This document shows, one piece after another, positions 59,144 through 64,000 of a DNA stretch of 64,000 nt. The notes beneath the pieces are model-generated. The model searched no databases. It was not told where the DNA came from and saw nothing but the letters and a program-made list of their open reading frames with translations. This stretch comes from Oribacterium sp. NK2B42 (GTDB lineage: Bacteria; Bacillota; Clostridia; Lachnospirales; Lachnospiraceae): contig NZ_AUJX01000003.1 in NCBI RefSeq assembly GCF_000424445.1, forward strand, positions 124,001 through 188,000, in the 5' to 3' direction. Made by a program: the position numbers and the translations under genes. Numbering within the stretch: position 1 is the stretch's first letter; every line of letters begins with the position of its first letter.

Positions 59144-61123
59144 ATGAAATCAAAGAGTTTATTAGCACTTAGTATGACCGCCTGTGTCATAGCAACAGGA
59201 TGTAATTCAACATCTGTCCCTGAATCAACTTCCACAGAAGCAATAACCCGGCCTGAGATGGCACTGGAAGATACCAACACCACCGATAATACAGAAAACA
59301 CTCAGGAAAAGGAATCCGACATCTTAATAACAGACGCTTCACAGTATGTTTCATCCATTGAAAACAGCAACATAGATCCGGCTTTATATCTCGACTACTC
59401 AGCCGGTATCGAAGCAGGCGTCTACAAGTGGATTCTCAGTGAGGATGAAAATTACTATATCCTTGCAGCCCTCGATGAAAAGGGTGAACCCATCGAAGCA
59501 GTACAGAAAGCAATAAATGTTGGCGCCAATAATCAGGAGTCTATCGACCTCGCAGGAGGAGATAAAAAAGGTGACGATGCCGGACAAAGACAAGGCGGTG
59601 GCGGTCAGAATCAGGGCGGCGGCGTGCAGGGTGGTATGCCCGGCGGCATGATGGCAATGATGAACCGGGGCAATGTATATCAGGGCGTTTACATTAACTC
59701 AAACATCACTAACACTGAGTACCAGACCATGGCAATCTATGTTCCCAAAGACTATATGGAAACAGATAGTGATGGTAATGTTACAGGCATTAATCATGAG
59801 GCGAAGATAGGAAACTATACAGCTGACACAGCTCCAGTTGTATATCTGAATGAAATGGGCGGCTGGCGCTCAAGCTCTCCAAAGGCAGCCGATACGTCGT
59901 TTCTTGAAGAGGGCATGATCTATGTTTCCGCAGGAGGACGCAGCAGGGATGCGGTGGATGAGAACGGAAACATTACCGGAAAATCGCCTACACAGATGGT
60001 GGACCTTAAGTCCGGTCTCATCGAGCTTAGGGCAAACACCGACGTCATCCCGGGAAATATGACAAAGATCATCTCCACCGGTACTTCAGGCGGCGGACAG
60101 ATGAGTTCAATACTTGGTGCTTCCGGAAATATGGCGGTTTACTATCCGTACATGTATGAGGCAGGAGTTCTGGGAGTCACAAAGAATGCTGACGGAAACT
60201 ACTACAGTGTCTTCGATGACAGCGTTTATGCCGCTCAGCTTTACTGTCCGATTGCAGACCTTGAAAATGCCGATATCGCTTATGCCTGGTGGTGGGTTAA
60301 CCTTGCAGATAAGGGTGGTGTATATAACGGCTCCATCACTGATTTCGAGAAGCGGCTTCAGGAGCTGGAGGCTTCGGCCTTTGTTGAATACATTAACGGC
60401 CTTAACCTCAGGGATTCAGAGGGTAATGCCTTAACCCTGACAGGTCTTCGTGAAGGAAGCTACTATGACGCTATACTTCAGAATATTTCCGATGCTTTAA
60501 ATGCTGCAGTCACAAACGGAGACATTAATCCTGATGAAGCCTACAAAAACTATTCAGACTGGCTTGTGAAGAATGATGATGAAACATGGCAGGTTACAGA
60601 TCTCGATGGATTTATGATAGGTACTGGTCTTGTTAATAAACGCAACAAGGCAATTCCGGGATTTGATAACATGGATAAGTCAGCGGAAGGTGATGCCTTC
60701 GGTACAGATACAGATCAGGTAGTTCATTTCTCCAAGAGCGTAGCTCAAATCCTTTCAGATAATTATGAGGAGCTTTCTTCTCTTAAGGGTTTTGACAAGG
60801 AAGCTGTTGATGATTACATTGATGAGGTTCTGAACAGTGAAAAATCCGCTCTCATAGAGGAGCAGACAAATCTCCTTAATGCAACAGAAATCCTTCTGGC
60901 AAACAATGGTCATAATGCCGCTAACTTTGCTCACTACTGGAGAGACCGAAGCGGAACCGCAGACCAGCATACTTCCTTCTCGATAGGCTATAATATCCTC
61001 CTGGCAGCACAGCTTAGAGGCGCAACCGTAGATTATCATCTGGTTTGGGATATGCAGCATGGCAACAACGAGGGTACATCAACCGGAACCATGATTGATT
61101 GGATCAATGAGATCTGCTCTTAA
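59144..61123 (+). CDS. Secreted tannase/esterase-like alpha/beta-hydrolase lipoprotein
   Basis: A 659-residue lipoprotein: signal and lipobox IATGC (Cys 21, then NSTSVPESTSTEA), a Thr/Asn-rich linker, a Gly-rich loop (QGGGGQNQGGGVQGGMPGGM, residues about 150-170) and an alpha/beta hydrolase. The nucleophile elbow is STGTSGGGQMSSILGAS, and the C-terminal YHLVWDMQHGNNEGTS supplies Asp and His. The overall layout, including WRSSSPKAADTSFL, resembles subtype A tannases of Clostridia and feruloyl esterases. It likely cuts plant phenolic esters outside the cell. GAAAGGAGCC precedes the ATG. Confidence 0.8.
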   Translation: MKSKSLLALSMTACVIATGCNSTSVPESTSTEAITRPEMALEDTNTTDNTENTQEKESDILITDASQYVSSIENSNIDPALYLDYSAGIEAGVYKWILSEDENYYILAALDEKGEPIEAVQKAINVGANNQESIDLAGGDKKGDDAGQRQGGGGQNQGGGVQGGMPGGMMAMMNRGNVYQGVYINSNITNTEYQTMAIYVPKDYMETDSDGNVTGINHEAKIGNYTADTAPVVYLNEMGGWRSSSPKAADTSFLEEGMIYVSAGGRSRDAVDENGNITGKSPTQMVDLKSGLIELRANTDVIPGNMTKIISTGTSGGGQMSSILGASGNMAVYYPYMYEAGVLGVTKNADGNYYSVFDDSVYAAQLYCPIADLENADIAYAWWWVNLADKGGVYNGSITDFEKRLQELEASAFVEYINGLNLRDSEGNALTLTGLREGSYYDAILQNISDALNAAVTNGDINPDEAYKNYSDWLVKNDDETWQVTDLDGFMIGTGLVNKRNKAIPGFDNMDKSAEGDAFGTDTDQVVHFSKSVAQILSDNYEELSSLKGFDKEAVDDYIDEVLNSEKSALIEEQTNLLNATEILLANNGHNAANFAHYWRDRSGTADQHTSFSIGYNILLAAQLRGATVDYHLVWDMQHGNNEGTSTGTMIDWINEICS

Positions 61124-61163
61124 TATATAAATCAAATTTCAAATGACTGATTTTTTGACTGCT

Positions 61164-61199
61164 ACAGGGACAGTTCTTTCGAGAACTGTCCCTGTTTTT
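61164..61199 (+). terminator. Strong intrinsic terminator
   Basis: A perfect 14-base stem (ACAGGGACAGTTCT with AGAACTGTCCCTGT), a TTCG loop and T4. It ends the esterase gene. Confidence 0.92.
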
Positions 61200-61284
61200 A
61201 TAAGAGCATTTCCATTTGGATATTTTATGGGCATTTATATCTATTTTGTATCCTTTTACGGTTGTATTTATATTGCAGAAATGT

Positions 61285-61330
61285 TATAATCTATACATGA
61301 AAGCCACTCCGATTAACATCTGTATTTCAG
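61285..61330 (+). promoter_or_regulatory. Promoter and repeated leader motif, copy D
   Basis: A TATAAT box at 61285-61290 precedes CCGATTAACATCTG and TATTTCAGA (61309-61330), a copy of the leader motif seen at 44081 and 51367. The rest of the gap (61200-61432) shows nothing else clear. Confidence 0.55.
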
Positions 61331-61432
61331 AATCAAACTTAATATAATACACATTCATAAATAAGGTACGGTTTTCACTAATACCTAAGGCAAACATGTG
61401 TATTTCCCACCTTGAATACGAAAGAGGATTTT

Positions 61433-62221
61433 ATGACTATTGAAGAAATGAAACAGAAAAAGACCGAAAAGGGTTATACCAATGAGATGTTATCAAAACT
61501 GTCCGGTGTACCTTTGGGTACTGTTCAGAAGATTATGAGCGGAGAAACTACCGCACCAAGAAAATTCACCATAGATGCACTTTCAAAGGTTCTTGATGAA
61601 GGATCCGTTGACTATACGAAATCAACCACATCAGGAAAAGGCGGTGTGTCTGAAACTGCTGTTGCATATTCTGCTGATGGAGGGAAAAAGAAATACACCA
61701 TTGATGATTACTATGCAATACCTGATGACAGAAGAGTAGAACTTATAGATGGAGTTATTTATGATATGGGCGCTCCGTCCCTGACACATCAGAGAATACT
61801 TGGAGATCTACACATCTTATTCAGAGAATGTGCAGCAAAGCACAATATGCCTTGTGAAGTATATCTTTCCCCTTGTGATGTAAGATTGGATAAAGATAAT
61901 TACACCATGGTTCAGCCGGATCTTCTGGTTATCTGCGGAGAATATGACGAGAATGGCATCCGATACGAGGGTGCACCTGAACTTGTTATCGAAATATTAT
62001 CCCCTTCATCCAGAAGTAAAGACATGTTGCTAAAGCTCTACAAATACCATAATGCGGGAGTGAAAGAGTACTGGATCGTAGACCCCAAGCATAGAATAGT
62101 TTATGTTCATCAGTTTTCCGATGAAGACTATGCCCCGAAGCAATATGCATTTGATGCTGAAATACCGGTAGGAATATCAGGAGGAAAGTGTAGCATCGAT
62201 TTTTCAAAAGTGAGAGCGTGA
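61433..62221 (+). CDS. HTH-Uma2 endonuclease-like fusion protein
   Basis: A 262-residue fusion. Residues 1-55 are an XRE-like HTH (YTNEMLSKLSGVPLGTVQKI, MSGETTAPRKFTIDALSKVL). Residues about 85-262 are a Uma2-type restriction-endonuclease fold: EYDDYYAIPDDRRVELIDGV-type start (YTIDDYYAIPDDRRVELIDG), VQPDLLVIC and APELVIEILSPSSRSKD hold the PD-(D/E)xK residues (Asp, Glu-x-x). Uma2 proteins occur widely, often near mobile elements; their targets are mostly unknown. AAAGAGGAT precedes the ATG. Confidence 0.86.
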   Translation: MTIEEMKQKKTEKGYTNEMLSKLSGVPLGTVQKIMSGETTAPRKFTIDALSKVLDEGSVDYTKSTTSGKGGVSETAVAYSADGGKKKYTIDDYYAIPDDRRVELIDGVIYDMGAPSLTHQRILGDLHILFRECAAKHNMPCEVYLSPCDVRLDKDNYTMVQPDLLVICGEYDENGIRYEGAPELVIEILSPSSRSKDMLLKLYKYHNAGVKEYWIVDPKHRIVYVHQFSDEDYAPKQYAFDAEIPVGISGGKCSIDFSKVRA

Positions 62222-62244
62222 TAAAAAGACCTACAAATCAGTAA

Positions 62245-62273
62245 ATGTAAAAAATGTAAAAAATGTAAAAAAT
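62245..62273 (+). repeat. Tandem nonamer repeat
   Basis: Three copies of TGTAAAAAA in a row follow the Uma2 stop, then TGTTTATA. A simple-sequence stretch, possibly part of the promoter region for the next gene. Confidence 0.7.
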
Positions 62274-62306
62274 GTTTATATAATGTCCAATTTTTGTCGA
62301 ATAAAA

Positions 62307-62330
62307 TTGTCATACAATGTATGCTGACAA
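62307..62330 (+). promoter_or_regulatory. Palindromic site before the HAD phosphatase gene
   Basis: TTGTCA (62307-62312) and TGACAA (62325-62330) enclose CATAC/GTATG, making an imperfect 24-base palindrome about 60 bases before the start codon. It may be an operator or overlap the promoter. Confidence 0.45.
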
Positions 62331-62391
62331 AAACGTTCCCTGTATTTATAATTATTTAGGAACAAAGTCAAAATTTGGAGGTTGAGACAAT

Positions 62392-63780
62392 ATGAAAAAA
62401 CTGATTTCACTGATGCTAGCACTGGCATTGCCTTTAAGCATCACTGCATGTAATTCCACATCTATTCCTGCATCAACTACAGCAGCTGCGGTAGAAGAAA
62501 CCACGGCGGCTGAATCAGTAGAATCTTCTGAGGAAGAAACTACAGAAGCAACTACAACAGCAGAGGAAACCACCAAGGCTGAAACTACCAAAACTGAAGA
62601 AACAACTAAAGCCGAAGAAACAACCACTGCAGCAGCAATAACTGTAGAAGAAACAAAAGCTGCTGAAGAAACAACAGAAGCTGAATCTGCTTCAGAAGAG
62701 AATAAAATTATTGATTTCACAGAAAAGAAAGCCGAGAAGACCACCACACTTCCTGAATGGGATCCTTCATCCAAGGCTATGCAGTCTCTTGTAGAATTTG
62801 TATCCGCATCCGTAGATGAAAACAGCAAGAGTTATATCCCAGTTAAGGATCGTATCGCAGTATTTGATATGGACGGAACACTTACCTGCGAGACCTTCTT
62901 CACCTACTATGATACCTGTATGTTCATAAGCTATTGTCTCGAGGATCATCCTGAGAAGGTTAGTGATGATCTGAAGCAGGCAGCATTGGAACTGAAGCCG
63001 GGTTATACAGCAGGAGAGGCACTTGCCAGAAAATTTGCCAAGGCCTATGCCGGCATGACTGTCAAGGAGCTCTATGACTATGCTGTAGAGTTCGGACAGA
63101 AGAAAACACCAAGCTTTAACAACATGAGATATCTGGACGGTTTCTATCTGCCTATGGTAGAAGTTGTTAAGTATCTCTATGATAATGACTACACCATTTA
63201 TGTTGTCAGCGGAACAGAGCGCACAACCACAAGAGCAATCGTTGCCAACTCACCTATAAGTGAGTATGTATCTCCAAGCCATGTCATTGGTACAGAATTT
63301 GAAGTTAAGGTTAAGGGCAATGAAGAAGTTCCTTCCAACATGGATTTCAAGTACAAGAACGGTGATGAACTTGTATTGACGGGCGGCTTCATCCAGAAGA
63401 ACCTCAATGCCAACAAAACCATCTGGATTGAGAGAGAAATCGGACAGTATCCGGTACTTGCTTTCGGAAACAGCGGAAGTGATACCAGTATGATGAATTA
63501 CGCACTGGATGAGAGAAATCCTTATCCGGCACAGGCTTATATGGTTGTTGCTGATGATGACGTGAGAGAATGGGGAACCCAGAAATGGGATGAGAAATCA
63601 GCAGATTATGAGAAGCAGGGTTATATTCCTATTTCCATGAGGAATGATTTCGTTAATATCTATCCTGAAGGCATCACAAGAGCCGATGTGCAGTATCATG
63701 AGCCTGAAGTCAATGCCTCAGTAACAGAGACTGCAGCGACTTCAGCCGAAACTACCGCTGAAACTCAGAAGGCAGCATAA
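62392..63780 (+). CDS. Secreted HAD-superfamily phosphatase lipoprotein
   Basis: A 462-residue lipoprotein. The signal ends in lipobox SITAC (Cys 20, then NSTSIPASTT, as in the esterase at 59144). A Thr/Glu-rich low-complexity linker (residues 30-115, ETTKAETTKTEETTKAEETT) leads to a HAD domain: DxDGT motif in RIAVFDMDGTLTCETFFTYY, motif II in IYVVSGTERTTTRAIV, and the late Asp in LAFGNSGSDTSMMNYAL. The domain should hydrolyse phosphate esters outside the cell. Its C-terminus (SVTETAATSAETTAETQKAA) is again Thr/Ala-rich. TTGGAGGTTGAG precedes the ATG. Confidence 0.87.
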   Translation: MKKLISLMLALALPLSITACNSTSIPASTTAAAVEETTAAESVESSEEETTEATTTAEETTKAETTKTEETTKAEETTTAAAITVEETKAAEETTEAESASEENKIIDFTEKKAEKTTTLPEWDPSSKAMQSLVEFVSASVDENSKSYIPVKDRIAVFDMDGTLTCETFFTYYDTCMFISYCLEDHPEKVSDDLKQAALELKPGYTAGEALARKFAKAYAGMTVKELYDYAVEFGQKKTPSFNNMRYLDGFYLPMVEVVKYLYDNDYTIYVVSGTERTTTRAIVANSPISEYVSPSHVIGTEFEVKVKGNEEVPSNMDFKYKNGDELVLTGGFIQKNLNANKTIWIEREIGQYPVLAFGNSGSDTSMMNYALDERNPYPAQAYMVVADDDVREWGTQKWDEKSADYEKQGYIPISMRNDFVNIYPEGITRADVQYHEPEVNASVTETAATSAETTAETQKAA

Positions 63781-63804
63781 CAGCAAAATAGTCCACAAAA
63801 ATTT

Positions 63805-63839
63805 ACGGGAGAAATTCACACTGAATTTCTCCCGTTTTT
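63805..63839. terminator. Terminator between convergent genes
   Basis: ACGGGAGAAATTC (63805-63817) pairs with GAATTTCTCCCGT (63823-63835), followed by T5 on the plus strand. Confidence 0.88.
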
Positions 63840-63841
63840 CT

Positions 63842-64000
63842 TTAGTGATTTATACAGAATCCCAGAACCAGGCATATCAGCAATGCGGCAATGTGAACCT
63901 TCCTGTACATATAGAGTATAGCGATGGTCTCACGGAAGAAAGCGCCGGGCCAAAAATACCATTTTGATTCACTTCCTATAACCTGAACTTCCATGCCTTC
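63842..64000 (-). CDS. Membrane protein, C-terminal end only (partial)
   Basis: Fifty-two codons on the minus strand end at 63842 and continue beyond the window. The visible product, EVQVIGSESKWYFWPGAFFR, ETIAILYMYRKVHIAALLIC and LVLGFCINH, contains a membrane segment at the very end. The gene is not recognisable from this piece. Confidence 0.6.
   Translation of the reverse strand, partial: EGMEVQVIGSESKWYFWPGAFFRETIAILYMYRKVHIAALLICLVLGFCINH

Noticed and set aside
62352-62828. A 158-residue minus-strand frame rich in Ser and Val
   Set aside because: It is the antisense of the Thr/Glu repeat linker of the HAD phosphatase.

Overview
The window looks like part of the chromosome of an anaerobic, low-to-middle GC Gram-positive bacterium of the Lachnospiraceae, most like the Butyrivibrio/Pseudobutyrivibrio group. 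Supporting signs are strong AGGAGG-type ribosome binding sites, Clostridia-type lipoprotein signals, a CIRCE/HrcA site, a LicT-type antiterminator, a class M sirtuin, and many flavodoxin, aldo/keto reductase (AKR) and flavin reductase paralogues. The genus is an inference. I saw no rRNA, tRNA, CRISPR array or intact insertion sequence. || REGION 1 (1-37 kb) is a gene-rich but heavily eroded accessory region. Intact genes for small redox enzymes (flavodoxins, FMN reductases, flavin reductases, AKRs, a CMD-cupin protein, an alpha/beta hydrolase, a DUF362 lipoprotein, a permease) and their regulators (two TetR, two intact LysR, one Rrf2, several XRE) alternate with about 25 truncated or internally deleted copies, often of the same families. 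Two blocks are clearly duplicated: a LysR/intergenic/small-ORF block (about 10.5 and 33.8 kb) and a TetR/AKR/flavin-reductase block (about 4.6-5.6 and 26.3-28.2 kb). The TetR loci share an operator, TTGACA-N3-TGTCAA, placed on the -35 box. An AKR (14.4 kb) and a flavodoxin (28.6 kb) carry lipoprotein signals, so part of this redox set is probably outside the membrane. || Within region 1, 17-26 kb holds a class M sirtuin fused to the N-terminal part of a macrodomain hydrolase, a CIRCE-controlled Hsp20, repair and nucleic-acid genes (YbaK, a YjbR-MGMT fusion, SRAP) and a LexA-like repressor with a palindromic operator, beside remnants of MATE, SGNH, GNAT and integrative-element genes. || REGION 2 (37.4-47.9 kb) is the most unusual part. 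A sigma-54 type promoter precedes six co-directional genes: a GTPase with a DUF697-like membrane-associated tail, two zinc-ribbon single-pass membrane proteins (one of 1244 residues with an HEMFH metallopeptidase motif), a lipoprotein, a small membrane-anchored protein and a glycine-rich membrane protein whose outer domain resembles the C-terminal domain of clostripain-family proteins without the protease. This is the best candidate for an undescribed envelope system. || REGION 3 (47.9-64 kb) is more ordinary: a GGDEF protein, a beta-glucoside PTS operon (EIIBCA, GH1 6-phospho-beta-glucosidase, LicT-type antiterminator) with its RNA antiterminator leader, luxS, a heterodimeric ABC exporter, a secreted tannase/esterase-like lipoprotein, an HTH-Uma2 protein and a secreted HAD phosphatase. 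A repeated leader motif recurs before the alcohol dehydrogenase (35.1 kb), the lipoprotein of region 2 (44.1 kb), the GH1 gene (51.4 kb) and the Uma2 gene (61.4 kb).
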